Counted from the stretch's first letter, positions 39,839 to 49,707 are shown. The stretch: 64,000 nt of DNA from Pseudooceanicola sp. (GCF_029213205.1 NZ_JARGNH010000011.1:56989-120988), one strand, 5' to 3'. Numbers and translations are program-made. The notes: generated from the sequence alone by a model not told the origin.

Positions 39839-41077
39839 TCAGTCGGCGTCCCGCACAAGGCGGACGTGGTTCAGGATACGGATTGCATCGCCCTGCGGAC
39901 CGTGACCCTCGGGATAGTCGGCGGGATCTCCGAGCTTGGGGTCGGAGCGCTGCGCGCCGGCGCCGTGCACATCTGTCCAGCCGTTCATGTAGCCCATCGC
40001 CCGGCCAAAGCTGACATAGGACGCATAGCGCCCCGGAAATCGGGTGAAATTGGCATGCGTGGTTGCGCTCCAGAAGTAGGGATAGTCCACTTGCCCCGCT
40101 TCGTTGATGATCGCGCTGATCGCAAAGACCGGGTCCAGCGCAGCCGACCCGGTGGTGTCGGGCGCGCGCGTGTAATCGACGAGGCCCTGCAATTCCTTAA
40201 CGTTGGGCAGGCGCCAATCGGCATGGCCAAGGTGATCTTCGGCATTCAGGCGCTCGGCACGGCTCAGGGCATCCTGCCACGACATCGCCGCACCGCTGTC
40301 AGCCTGCTCCCACATCAACCCGGTGCTGGCGTCCGTCACCGTGCCGTCGCCGTTGTCGGTAAATGCAGGCACACTGTAGCCCGTGTCGCCGCGCACCAGC
40401 ATCACATAGAACAGCTTGTCGTCACCGCGCGGGTGCATGCCATAGCCTTTGATCCGGCCATCGGCGAAATTCACGCCAAACACCGTGGGGTCATTGCGGC
40501 GCATGGTGCCCGAAACGTACACCGTGCTGGACACCATTTGTGCGTCGATGACCCGTTCGCCGGCATCGGTGTCGCCGAAACCGAAGGCGAAATAGGTGGT
40601 GTCGATGAACGGGACCAGGCCCGCAGTGTCCGTGCCCTTGTTTTCCGGCGGCATCATGCCGTTGAAGTCGATCAGGGAATAAAGCTCCGTGATCGTCGGC
40701 ACCCGCCAGTCATCATATCCGGCAAAGCTCAACTGGTCCGCCATTGCCATGGCGTGGCCATAGCTGAGCTTGTCCGCGACGTTGATATCGCCGTCACCAT
40801 TGAGGTCAGGCGACTGGAGCCACATCAACCCGGTCACATCGTCGCGCACCGTTCCGTCGCCGTTGGCAGTGTAGCTCGGCACAGGGCCCTGATGTTGCGC
40901 GTCTTGACCATAAAAGGCATCGCCCGGCGCGGGGCAATCGATCACGACGTCGGTATCATAACAGGTGCTCTGTCTGGTGTCGGGCACGGGATAGGGGGCC
41001 TGCGCAAAGGCGGCAACGGTGGTGGTGGCCAGGATGATCGCGGCCCCGACAGGGGCACTTCGCAGGGTCATGGGCAT
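39839..41077 (-). CDS. DUF1566 (Lcl C-terminal) domain secreted protein with EF-hand-like loop
   Basis: Signal peptide; two copies of YTxNGDGTVxDxxTGLMW, LSFAGYDDWRVPTITELYSLIDF, DLNGDGDINVAD. Confidence 0.85.
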   Translation of the reverse strand: MPMTLRSAPVGAAIILATTTVAAFAQAPYPVPDTRQSTCYDTDVVIDCPAPGDAFYGQDAQHQGPVPSYTANGDGTVRDDVTGLMWLQSPDLNGDGDINVADKLSYGHAMAMADQLSFAGYDDWRVPTITELYSLIDFNGMMPPENKGTDTAGLVPFIDTTYFAFGFGDTDAGERVIDAQMVSSTVYVSGTMRRNDPTVFGVNFADGRIKGYGMHPRGDDKLFYVMLVRGDTGYSVPAFTDNGDGTVTDASTGLMWEQADSGAAMSWQDALSRAERLNAEDHLGHADWRLPNVKELQGLVDYTRAPDTTGSAALDPVFAISAIINEAGQVDYPYFWSATTHANFTRFPGRYASYVSFGRAMGYMNGWTDVHGAGAQRSDPKLGDPADYPEGHGPQGDAIRILNHVRLVRDAD

Positions 41078-41132
41078 CTCATTCGTTGTGCGTTGCCCGC
41101 GCATAGAAGAATGCACAAGGGCTAAGCTGGGG

Positions 41133-42155
41133 TTAAGGACGCGGCGGCGGGCGACTGGCGTCGCAAACCGTCTGACCTTCTACGAGCGTGCAGCCGGTTT
41201 CCGCCGCAAGACAGCCGAGAATCTGGTTCGAGCCCGCCGCACCGGCGTGATAGTGGTAGGGCAGTCCCTCGGCCGCGTGCCCGTGGCAGGCATCCAGCCC
41301 CTGTGGTGCCTGACCGTCGGCCATGAGATGCGCAAAGATCGCATGGCCGTCCATCGCGATGCCGATCTGGCCGCCATGCGCCGCCACAGCATCCGAGGTG
41401 GCCCCCGCGATGGTGGTCGGCACGCCGGTCAGGCAATCCGTTACGGCATGATAATGATAGCCGACATGCGGGTTCACATGGCCGCCGCAATCGTCGAACG
41501 GCGCGATGGTATAGGCCCCGAGGATCGCATCGACCGGCGCGGGACCGTCCAGGCGCACCCCGTTCAGCGCGATCCCCGAACCACCGCGGTTGGTGGGGGC
41601 CGGGCGCTGCGTTGGCACCGGGACCAGCGGGATGACATAAGTAAGTGCTGTGCCCTCGGGCAGGTATTCGGGCAGGCATTGGACGCAGGAGTTCTGATAG
41701 GCCGGATCGACATCGGGGCGTGCCGCAGCCTCGCAGGATTCGAGCGTGCCGGTGAAGCGCACCGCGCCGGTGTCGGGGTCGAAAAGCTGCCAGTTTGTAT
41801 CGCCATAGACCTCGGCCAGCGAGGCGATGAACGCGCCGTCCACATCGACAGTCTCGCCGTCGAGGAACCAGATGCCACCCGCGTCCGCGCCGTCGGCAAT
41901 GTTCGTCGGGCACCAGGGGCCGGGCGTGTAGGTCCGTGGCACATGGCTGACGGTGATGGAAAAGCAGGTCGTCTTGGTGTCGCCGGACAGCGTGCAATCG
42001 ACCAAGCTGGGCCCCTCAACCACCTGCGCAGTCGCAAAGAAACTGGCGATGCGGGCAAGGTCCGTTTCCGTCGGTTGGGCGCGGGCTGGGCCAATCGCCA
42101 GCACGGCTGCGGCGACGAAGGGAAGGACGGGATGCGTGGCCTGGTTCGGGCGCAT
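41133..42155 (-). CDS. YHYH domain-containing secreted protein
   Basis: GHVNPHVGYHYHAVTDCLTG, HGHAAEGLPYHYHAGAAGSNQILGCLAAETGC motifs, N-terminal signal peptide. Confidence 0.87.
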   Translation of the reverse strand: MRPNQATHPVLPFVAAAVLAIGPARAQPTETDLARIASFFATAQVVEGPSLVDCTLSGDTKTTCFSITVSHVPRTYTPGPWCPTNIADGADAGGIWFLDGETVDVDGAFIASLAEVYGDTNWQLFDPDTGAVRFTGTLESCEAAARPDVDPAYQNSCVQCLPEYLPEGTALTYVIPLVPVPTQRPAPTNRGGSGIALNGVRLDGPAPVDAILGAYTIAPFDDCGGHVNPHVGYHYHAVTDCLTGVPTTIAGATSDAVAAHGGQIGIAMDGHAIFAHLMADGQAPQGLDACHGHAAEGLPYHYHAGAAGSNQILGCLAAETGCTLVEGQTVCDASRPPPRP

Positions 42156-42179
42156 GGCAAATCCTTTGGATGAGTTCGG

Positions 42180-42535
42180 TTGACTCCTCGCTCTCTGAAC
42201 GGGATTAGAGCATTAACAGTTAGCACGCAATCTAATGGGCGCCGTTTTCGCGGCCTTCTTCACAGCGCAGACCTTTTCGAGACGGAGCTGCGCCGAAATC
42301 TTGCATTGCTCGACATCCAGCCGCGGCAGGCCTGCGTCATAGTCGCATTGGGCCGGATGGGGCCGGTCTTTCAATCCGGCCTCGCTACGGAAGTCGGGAT
42401 CACCTCGGCCAGCTTGAGCATGATGTGACCGACCTGGTCGCGGGCTATGTTTCGCGTGCACCCGATTCCGCGTCGCCTCGCACTCATGACCGCTTCAACG
42501 CACGCGGCACCGCCGAGATCATTCGCCTGCCATGA
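42180..42535 (+). pseudogene. Decayed MarR-family transcriptional regulator
   Basis: LLHSADLFETELRRNLALLDIQPRQACVIVALGRMGPVFQSGLATEVGITSASLSMM* then out-of-frame VTDLVAGYVSRAPDSASPRT, the expected continuation (MTDRLVAAGYVSRAPDPASRR-like). Confidence 0.7.
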
Positions 42536-42731
42536 AATCAACGGGGAAGGCGGCAGGCTCGCCTCAAATACGAGGTCTGCAAAACTGCTGATTTCATGCA
42601 ACGGTGTGGATTGCGCCGCGCCGTCCGCCACTTTCTCGCCACATTTCTGCTGGCTAAATACCTTTATCTGCAAAGGCTCCAGAAAAGTGCGGCGCGGTCG
42701 TGCAAACACGGTCACTACAAAGGTCTGATCC

Positions 42732-43841
42732 ATGGCATTTGCTGTCCTGTCGGTAAACACGACCCTCTCAGCAACCATGGAAGATTTGTGGACCGATCCG
42801 GCCGGAACCCATTCGTTTTCGTTCTCGTCCGGTGCCGAAGAAACCTTCCGCGTCATCGACGATGATGCCGTTTTCAATGACAACGATCCGTTCGATAACA
42901 ATCAGGTTGTCGCCCCCCAATCGACAATCTTTACCGACAACGCGAAGGTTGCCTCGCGGCAAAGGTTTGACGTGACGCCTGACAATGGCGATCCTTCTTT
43001 CACCGTGTATGTCGTGTTCGAAAACACAACTTCGAATGATGACTACACGCCGATCAATATGCTGGACTATGCGCTGGTCTCGGACACGCCCATGATTGCC
43101 GGGGTCAATTATTCGATCTCCAATCAAAACAGCAACGGCAACGTCAACTATTCCAATTTTTCAGATTTGGTCGTGTGCTACGCACTTGGAACGTTGATCG
43201 AGACACCCGACGGCCCGCGCCCGGTGGAAACGCTTCGGTCTGGTGATCTGGTGATGACCGCGGACCATGGCCCGCAACCGATCCGCTGGAGCCACAGCCA
43301 TGACCATCCGTTGGATGCGGTCGACGACGAGTCCAAGCCGGTGCTGATCAAGGCCGGTGCCCTGGGCCACAATCTCCCCACAGATGACCTGATCGTGTCG
43401 CCACAACATCGTCTCCTGGTGGGCGGCGGCGGACAATTGCAGGAAATTTTCGCCAGCGAAGCGTTGGCCCCCGCAAAGTCACTGACGTCGCTGCCCCGCA
43501 TCCGGCACATGCAGGGCAAGACCCGGATCACCTGGATACATTTCGCCTGTGACCGACATGAGATCGTGACCGCAAATGGCTGCTTGTCGGAATCGCTCCT
43601 GCTCGGGCCGGTGGTCATGAACGGGCTGGAGGACACAGACCGCAAGGCGCTGCAAATTTTGTTTGGGATGGCAACCGCGCACAAAGCGGCCCTGAATGGT
43701 CCGCCAGCACGGGACTGCCTAAGCGTCTGTTCAGCCAGAAGCGAAATTGCCGAGCATTTCAAAAGGGCCTACCAGCCCATGGCTTGGAAAAACCGCAAAA
43801 GTGCGCAGAGCCGCCCCGCAGCGATGCGGCGCTATGCGTGA
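42732..43841 (+). CDS. Hint-domain-containing protein
   Basis: CYALGTLIETPDGPRPVETLRSGDLVMTADHGPQPIRWSHSHDHP ... LIVSPQHRLLVGG ... Hint fold signature. Confidence 0.88.
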   Translation: MAFAVLSVNTTLSATMEDLWTDPAGTHSFSFSSGAEETFRVIDDDAVFNDNDPFDNNQVVAPQSTIFTDNAKVASRQRFDVTPDNGDPSFTVYVVFENTTSNDDYTPINMLDYALVSDTPMIAGVNYSISNQNSNGNVNYSNFSDLVVCYALGTLIETPDGPRPVETLRSGDLVMTADHGPQPIRWSHSHDHPLDAVDDESKPVLIKAGALGHNLPTDDLIVSPQHRLLVGGGGQLQEIFASEALAPAKSLTSLPRIRHMQGKTRITWIHFACDRHEIVTANGCLSESLLLGPVVMNGLEDTDRKALQILFGMATAHKAALNGPPARDCLSVCSARSEIAEHFKRAYQPMAWKNRKSAQSRPAAMRRYA

Positions 43842-43844
43842 CTC

Positions 43845-43864
43845 CGGGTGATGCGCATCACCCG
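43845..43864. promoter_or_regulatory. Perfect 20-bp palindrome immediately after the Hint gene stop codon
   Basis: CGGGTGATGCGCATCACCCG is its own reverse complement. Confidence 0.5.
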
Positions 43865-44060
43865 CTGACGTCGTTTCTGGTGCCGTCAATCGTTTTGAAA
43901 CCGTGCGGCATACATCCCGAAGGGTCATCTGGTGACACCGGCATGAGAGGCGCGGCGCATGGGCGGACCGACTCCACCGGCTGACCGCCCCCTTCATCAC
44001 CGTCGTTCCGGCCCCCTTCATTGAGGATAGCGCGTCGTCGCGGCCTCGTCAGAAGAAACG

Positions 44061-44119
44061 CGCTTGAGCCGGGCAGGGCAGGTGCATGGCTTTTGCCGAT
44101 GACCCAGAAGCGCCGTCCG
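44061..44119. repeat. Dispersed ~59-bp imperfect direct repeat, copy 1
   Basis: CGCTTGAGCCGGGCAGGGCAGGTGCATGGCTTTTGCCGATGACCCAGAAGCGCCGTCCG; about 7 mismatches to 50739-50797 by eye. Confidence 0.75.
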
Positions 44120-44188
44120 ATCCGCTGTATTCCGTCTCACCCGCGCGGCACCCGTCTTGCTCAGGGTGTGACACGCTGCGTTTGGAGC

Positions 44189-44812
44189 CTAGGATTTGCC
44201 AGAGGAGGATACGACATGATCGCCATCGATCCCGCCCAGAGACTGGAACAGGCCACTGGTGTTGTTGACCCCGAACTTGCGCAAGAGCTTGGCGCGATAG
44301 ACTTCAACCGTGCGGTAGGAAATATCGAGTTGCAGCGCGATTTCCTTGCTGGTCAGCCCGTCCGACACGTAGCTTAGAATTTCACGTTCCCGGCGGGTCA
44401 GCGGAAAATAGGGGCGTTCCGCGCTCAGATCGGCAAAGCTCCATACCGCGCGCGCCAGCGGCTGGTTTGGCGTGAACGAATGGCCGCGAACGCGGCACCA
44501 GAACAAAGTGCCGTCCTTGCGTGCCATGATCCGCTCGTCCCAATAGCGGTTGGTTTCCCGCAACTGTTTGATACCCCGGTCGCGGATGTTCACGAACTCT
44601 TCGTCGGAGGGGTACAGGATCGCAAAGATCTGCCCGCGCAACTCATCCGGTCTGAAGCCGAACATATCCGCAAATGCGATGTTGCAATCGCGGATCACCC
44701 GGCTCTCCGTGACCACCAGGCCAACGGGGGCAAAGTTGAAGGCCAACTCCGCAAATCTGCCGGTTTCATAGCAATCGTCGATACGTATTTCCACGATCTT
44801 GCCCCAAGCCAT
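44189..44812 (-). CDS. PAS-domain LuxR-family transcriptional regulator
   Basis: PAS part FNFAPVGLVVTESRVIRDCNIAFADMFGF; LuxR HTH PLTRREREILSYVSDGLTSKEIALQLDISYRTVEVYRAKLLRKFGV. Confidence 0.92.
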   Translation of the reverse strand: MAWGKIVEIRIDDCYETGRFAELAFNFAPVGLVVTESRVIRDCNIAFADMFGFRPDELRGQIFAILYPSDEEFVNIRDRGIKQLRETNRYWDERIMARKDGTLFWCRVRGHSFTPNQPLARAVWSFADLSAERPYFPLTRREREILSYVSDGLTSKEIALQLDISYRTVEVYRAKLLRKFGVNNTSGLFQSLGGIDGDHVVSSSGKS

Positions 44813-44893
44813 CCAGTCCCGGATGATACAAACCTATGTAGACGACGGGTCAGGTGCGCGCAACGGTCACCCCCGTCGGTATGGGAGGAAACC

Positions 44894-46093
44894 ATGAAAC
44901 GACTGACGCGGTTCGCCGCTGCCATTGCTGTTTCCGCCACCTTTGCAGGGGCGGCATCAGCGCAGGATCCGATAAAAATCGCACTTGTTCACGGCCTGTC
45001 CGGCTCAAGCTTCGAGGCCTTCTCGAAACAGGCACAGACCGGGTTCGAACTGGGCCTCGAATACGCCACGAAGGGGACAAATGAGGTCAAGGGTCGCCCC
45101 ATCGAAGTCATCATCAAGGACACCCAGTTCAAGCCTGATGTCGCCCGCGCCGTGCTGGCCGAAGCCTATGGCGATGACGAGGTGTTGCTGGCCGTCGGCG
45201 CCACCTCGTCGGGGGTCACCAAGGGGATGCTGCCGATTGCCGAGGAATACGAGAAGATCCTGATTGTCGAACCCGCTGTGGCCGACAGCCTGACCGGGCC
45301 GGACAGCAACCGCTATATCTTCAAGACCTCTCGCAACTCGTCCATGGACATGCAGGCGCAGGCGCTTGCGTTGCGGCCCGACGAGAACCTGTTTGTCGCC
45401 ACGATCGCCGAGGATTACGCCTTTGGCCGTGACGGGATCACAGCGTTCAAGGCCGCGCTGGCAGGCAGCGGCGCGACGGTGGTGACCGAGGAATACGTGC
45501 CCCAGGGCACCGCCGATTTCACCGCCGCCACCGAGCGGATGTTCAATGCGTTGAAAGACCACGAAGGCCGCAAGGTCATTCTTGTCTATATCGCGGGTGG
45601 CGGTGACGCGCCCGGCAAGATCAAGGCGATGGATCCGGACCGCTACGGCATCGAGATTTCCATGGGCGGTCATATCCTGCCGGTGTTGCCGACCTACAAA
45701 CGCTTTCCCGGCATGGAAGGCGCGGTCTATTACTATTACGAAGCCTACGACAACCCGATCAACAAGTGGCTGGTCGAGGAGCATCAGAAGCGTTTCGGCA
45801 CCCCGCCGGACTTTTTCACCGCCGGGGGCATGGCCGCCGCTCTGGCTGTGGTCAAGGCGTTGGACACGGCCGAAAGCTATGAAACCGACGACCTGATCAA
45901 GGCGATGGAAGGCATGTCATGGGAAACCCCCAAGGGCATGATGACATTCCGCCCCGAAGACCATCAGGCGCTTCAATCCATGGTGCATTTCAAGATCCGC
46001 GTGGATGACAACGTCGATTGGGCGATCCCTGACCTGGTGCGGATCATCCAACCCGACGAGATGGACATTCCCATCGGTCGCCACAACAATTGA
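44894..46093 (+). CDS. Branched-chain-amino-acid-type ABC transporter substrate-binding protein
   Basis: Signal peptide MKRLTRFAAAIAVSATFAGAASAQ; DPIKIALVHGLSGSSFEAFSKQAQTGFELGLEYAT; followed by ATPases and permeases. Confidence 0.92.
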   Translation: MKRLTRFAAAIAVSATFAGAASAQDPIKIALVHGLSGSSFEAFSKQAQTGFELGLEYATKGTNEVKGRPIEVIIKDTQFKPDVARAVLAEAYGDDEVLLAVGATSSGVTKGMLPIAEEYEKILIVEPAVADSLTGPDSNRYIFKTSRNSSMDMQAQALALRPDENLFVATIAEDYAFGRDGITAFKAALAGSGATVVTEEYVPQGTADFTAATERMFNALKDHEGRKVILVYIAGGGDAPGKIKAMDPDRYGIEISMGGHILPVLPTYKRFPGMEGAVYYYYEAYDNPINKWLVEEHQKRFGTPPDFFTAGGMAAALAVVKALDTAESYETDDLIKAMEGMSWETPKGMMTFRPEDHQALQSMVHFKIRVDDNVDWAIPDLVRIIQPDEMDIPIGRHNN

Positions 46094-46160
46094 TCGCGCG
46101 ATCCGGCCTGCGCCGTTAGGCGGCGGGCCGGGTCGGCTCTCTGGATTGCAAGCTAGCGCC

Positions 46161-46928
46161 ATGCCTCAACCTTCTCTCAGCACCGACGGGCTGACCATCC
46201 GTTTCGGCGGACATGTCGCAGTCAACCAAGTGTCCTGCGCGTTTCATCCGGGCGAAACGACGGTGATTGTCGGCCCCAACGGGGCGGGCAAGACCACCTT
46301 TTTCAACCTGATTTCCGGACAGCTGACCGCCAGCGCCGGTACGGTCCACAAGGGCGATACCGACATCACCCGCCTGTCTCCTTCTGCGCGGGCGCGGCTT
46401 GGGCTCGGACGGGCCTTTCAACTGACCAATCTGTTCCCGCAGTTATCTGTGCTGGAAAACATCCGACTCGCGGTGCAGGCCCGCGCCGGCGCCGGATGGG
46501 GCCTGTTCCGACCGGCTGTGGCGCTGACCGATCTCACTGACAGGGCCGAAAAATTTCTGCATGCCGCGCAGCTTGGCGCCAAGGCTCACATGCCCGCTGC
46601 GGCGTTGCCGCATGGCGACCAGCGCAAACTGGAGGTGGCCTTGCTGATGGCCATGGAGCCCGACATCTATATGTTCGACGAACCGACCGCAGGCATGTCT
46701 CTGGATCATGCGCCGGATGTTCTGGATCTGATCGCTGCGATCAAATCCGATCCCTCCAAGACGGTGCTTCTGGTGGAACACAAGATGGATGTGGTCCGCG
46801 CCCTGGCTGACCGCATCATTGTGCTGCACAACGGAGAGCTTCTGGCCGATGGCGCCCCCGAAGAGGTCATGCGCAGCCAGATTGTGCGTGACGTCTATCT
46901 CGGCACCGCGACGGAGGAGACTGCATGA
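46161..46928 (+). CDS. ABC transporter ATP-binding protein (LivG-like)
   Basis: IVGPNGAGKTTFFNLISGQLTAS Walker A, ALPHGDQRKLEVALLMAMEPDIYMFDEPTAGM. Confidence 0.95.
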   Translation: MPQPSLSTDGLTIRFGGHVAVNQVSCAFHPGETTVIVGPNGAGKTTFFNLISGQLTASAGTVHKGDTDITRLSPSARARLGLGRAFQLTNLFPQLSVLENIRLAVQARAGAGWGLFRPAVALTDLTDRAEKFLHAAQLGAKAHMPAAALPHGDQRKLEVALLMAMEPDIYMFDEPTAGMSLDHAPDVLDLIAAIKSDPSKTVLLVEHKMDVVRALADRIIVLHNGELLADGAPEEVMRSQIVRDVYLGTATEETA

Positions 46929-47629
46929 CCTTGCTGTCTGTTCGCGATATGAAAACCGACATTGGCCAATATGCGGTGCTGCACGGTGTCAGCTTTGACG
47001 TGAACGAGGGGGGCGTGTTTGTCCTGTTGGGCCGAAATGGTGCCGGCAAGACGACGACCTTGCGTTCGATCATGGGGTTATGGAAACCTTCGCCAGGGTC
47101 CGTGACATTCCAGGGCGAAGAGATTTCCGGCATGGCCACTGCGGATATCGCCCGCAAGAACATCGCCTACGTCCCGGAAAACATGGGTATTTTCGGTGGC
47201 CTGACGATTGAAGAAAACCTTGTTCTTGCCACCGCCAAAGGCAAGTTTGACCAAACCCGCCTGTCGCGCATTTATGATCTGTTTCCAGCGCTCGAAAAGT
47301 TCTGGACCAAACAGGCGTGGAGCCTGTCCGGCGGCCAGAAACAGATGCTGGCCGTTGCCCGTGCCATCGTTGAACCGCGCGCGCTGATCCTGATCGACGA
47401 GCCGACCAAGGGGCTTGCCCCGTCGATCGTCGCCGCGATGGGCGAAGCGTTCCGCGAGATCGCACAGAGCACGACGATCCTGCTGGTTGAACAGAACTTC
47501 AACTTTGCCCGCAGTCTGGGCCGTGACATGGCGGTGATCGACGACGGCCGCGTCGTTCATCAGGGCGCGATGGCCGATTTCGCCGCCGATGCCGAATTAC
47601 AGGGCCGTTTGCTCGGCCTGTCCGCATGA
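46925..47629 (+). CDS. ABC transporter ATP-binding protein (LivF-like)
   Basis: LLGRNGAGKTTTLRSIMGL, SLSGGQKQMLAVARAIVEPRALILIDEPTKGLAPSIV. Confidence 0.95.
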   Translation: MTLLSVRDMKTDIGQYAVLHGVSFDVNEGGVFVLLGRNGAGKTTTLRSIMGLWKPSPGSVTFQGEEISGMATADIARKNIAYVPENMGIFGGLTIEENLVLATAKGKFDQTRLSRIYDLFPALEKFWTKQAWSLSGGQKQMLAVARAIVEPRALILIDEPTKGLAPSIVAAMGEAFREIAQSTTILLVEQNFNFARSLGRDMAVIDDGRVVHQGAMADFAADAELQGRLLGLSA

Positions 47630-47637
47630 GGGGCGCC

Positions 47638-48630
47638 ATGAACAAACTTTCTGACACTTTAGGTCGTTTCGGGGGCGTCAACCTTCTGCCGGTGGCATTG
47701 GCGGCGATTGCCTTTGTGCTGATCGGCGCGCCGTCTTCCTGGGTCACGCTGACGATTGCCGGCCTTTCGATGGGCATGATGGTCTTCTTGATGGCGTCGG
47801 GCCTCAGCCTGGTCTTCGGGCTGATGGACGTGCTGAACTTCGGCCATTCCGCCTTTATCAGTTTTGGCGCCTTTGTGGCGGCCTCGGTTCTGGCTGCGTT
47901 GGGGGGGTGGCTGGATGGCGACAACATCATGCTCGCATCGGCCGCTCTTGGGCTCGCTTTGCTGGCGGCCATCGCGTTTGGTCTCGCCGCAGGTCTGTTT
48001 TTTGAAACCGTGATCATCCGCCCGGTCTACCGCGACCATCTGCGTCAGATCCTGATCACCATGGGGGCGTTAATCGTTTCTGAACAGATCATCCTCGCGA
48101 TTTGGGGGGGCACGCCCATGACCGTCCCACGACCGGCCTTTCTGCATGGGGCATGGATCATCGGCGACGTGAGTATCGAAATCTATCGCGTCTTCGCTTT
48201 TGGCCTTGGACTGGCAGTTTTCATCGGCCTGATGGTCCTGCTGAACCGCACCCGGGTTGGCTTGCTGATCCGTGCCGGCGTCGAGAACCGTGAGATGGTC
48301 GAGGCGCTGGGGTTCAAGATAGATCGGCTCTTCATTGGGGTGTTCATGTTGGGCTCTGCATTGGCGGCCCTGGGGGGCGCAATGTGGGCGGGGTATGAAA
48401 CCCTGATCACCCCGGCCCTTGGCGGCGAGATGATGATCGTGGTGTTCATCGTGGTCATCATTGGCGGCCTGGGTTCGATCGAAGGCACGTTGCTGGGCGC
48501 GATCATCGTTGGGCTGACAGCCAATTACATCGGCTATCTTGCTCCCAAACTTGCGCTGGCATCAAACATGATCCTGATGATGGCAATTCTGATGTGGCGC
48601 CCCAGCGGCCTGCGTCCTGCGGTGAAGTAG
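47638..48630 (+). CDS. Branched-chain amino acid ABC transporter permease (LivH-like)
   Basis: GLSLVFGLMDVLNFGHSAFISFGAF, VVIIGGLGSIEGTLLGAIIVG. Confidence 0.94.
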   Translation: MNKLSDTLGRFGGVNLLPVALAAIAFVLIGAPSSWVTLTIAGLSMGMMVFLMASGLSLVFGLMDVLNFGHSAFISFGAFVAASVLAALGGWLDGDNIMLASAALGLALLAAIAFGLAAGLFFETVIIRPVYRDHLRQILITMGALIVSEQIILAIWGGTPMTVPRPAFLHGAWIIGDVSIEIYRVFAFGLGLAVFIGLMVLLNRTRVGLLIRAGVENREMVEALGFKIDRLFIGVFMLGSALAALGGAMWAGYETLITPALGGEMMIVVFIVVIIGGLGSIEGTLLGAIIVGLTANYIGYLAPKLALASNMILMMAILMWRPSGLRPAVK

Positions 48631-49707
48631 ATGGGACCTATGAAAGACACATTTGGGGCCCTTGCCATCAAGACCACTATGCTCGTCATCGCGGCCCTGT
48701 TGCTGTTCGCCCCGTTCCTGTTTCAGGACGTGCGGGCACTGGAGGTCGCGGCACGCATCTGCATCTTTATCGTGCTGGTCGCCAGCTATGATTTGCTGAT
48801 CGGCTACACTGGCATCGTCAGCTTTGCCCATACCATGTTCTTTGGGTTTGGCGCCTATGGGACGGCCATTGCACTCAAACAGATGGGCCCGGGATGGGAT
48901 GCGGTCGCGTTTGGCACTGGCGCGGGCGTCTTGCTCTCGCTGGTCGTGGCCGCGGCCATCGGCCTGATCAGCCTGCGCGTCAAGGCGATCTTTTTCGCGA
49001 TGATCACCCTTGCCACTGCCTCGGTGGTACTGGTGCTGGCCTCGCAGCTTTCGCAGATCACCGGGGGCGAAGATGGCATCACCTACCGGGTCCCTGAACT
49101 CTTTAAGCCGACGACGAAGCTGCTGGTCGACGAAAACGGCCAGGTCCTGCGCTGGTTTGGGGTGAAGCTAAACGGAAAACTGGCCGCCTATTACTTCGTG
49201 TTCCTGACATCGATGGTGCTGTTCTTCCTCATGCTGCGGATCACAGCGTCGCCGCTTGGAACCGTTCTGAAGGCGATCCGCGAGAACGAGGCGCGGGCAG
49301 AGGCTGTCGGCTATCGCGTCGTCGCCTATCGAACCTTCGTCTTCTGCTTGTCGGCGGTGGTCGCGTCGCTGGCCGGGTCGGTCTATGCGGTCTGGCTGAA
49401 ATACACCGGGCCGGAAACCACGCTGTCTTTTTCGATCATGATCGACATCCTGCTGATGGTGGTCATCGGCGGGATGGGCACGATGTGGGGGGCCGTTGTC
49501 GGTGCGGTATTGATGGTGATGGCGCAATACTACCTGCGCGACCTGATGGGGGCGGCAGCCGAAGCGATGGCGGGCATTCCTCTGCTGCCTGAATTCCTGG
49601 ACCCGGACCGTTGGTTGTTCTGGCTCGGCATCATTTTCATTCTGCTGGTCTATTTCTTTCCCAAGGGGATCGTTGGCACGCTGATGACCAAGGGGGCGCG
49701 CAGATGA
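48631..49707 (+). CDS. Branched-chain amino acid ABC transporter permease (LivM-like)
   Basis: YDLLIGYTGIVSFAHTMFFGFGAYGTAI, VVIGGMGTMWGAVVGAVLM. Confidence 0.94.
   Translation: MGPMKDTFGALAIKTTMLVIAALLLFAPFLFQDVRALEVAARICIFIVLVASYDLLIGYTGIVSFAHTMFFGFGAYGTAIALKQMGPGWDAVAFGTGAGVLLSLVVAAAIGLISLRVKAIFFAMITLATASVVLVLASQLSQITGGEDGITYRVPELFKPTTKLLVDENGQVLRWFGVKLNGKLAAYYFVFLTSMVLFFLMLRITASPLGTVLKAIRENEARAEAVGYRVVAYRTFVFCLSAVVASLAGSVYAVWLKYTGPETTLSFSIMIDILLMVVIGGMGTMWGAVVGAVLMVMAQYYLRDLMGAAAEAMAGIPLLPEFLDPDRWLFWLGIIFILLVYFFPKGIVGTLMTKGARR

Noticed and set aside
39725-41125. 466-aa plus-strand ORF opposite DUF1566
   Set aside because: Antisense artefact; minus-strand protein has repeats and signal peptide
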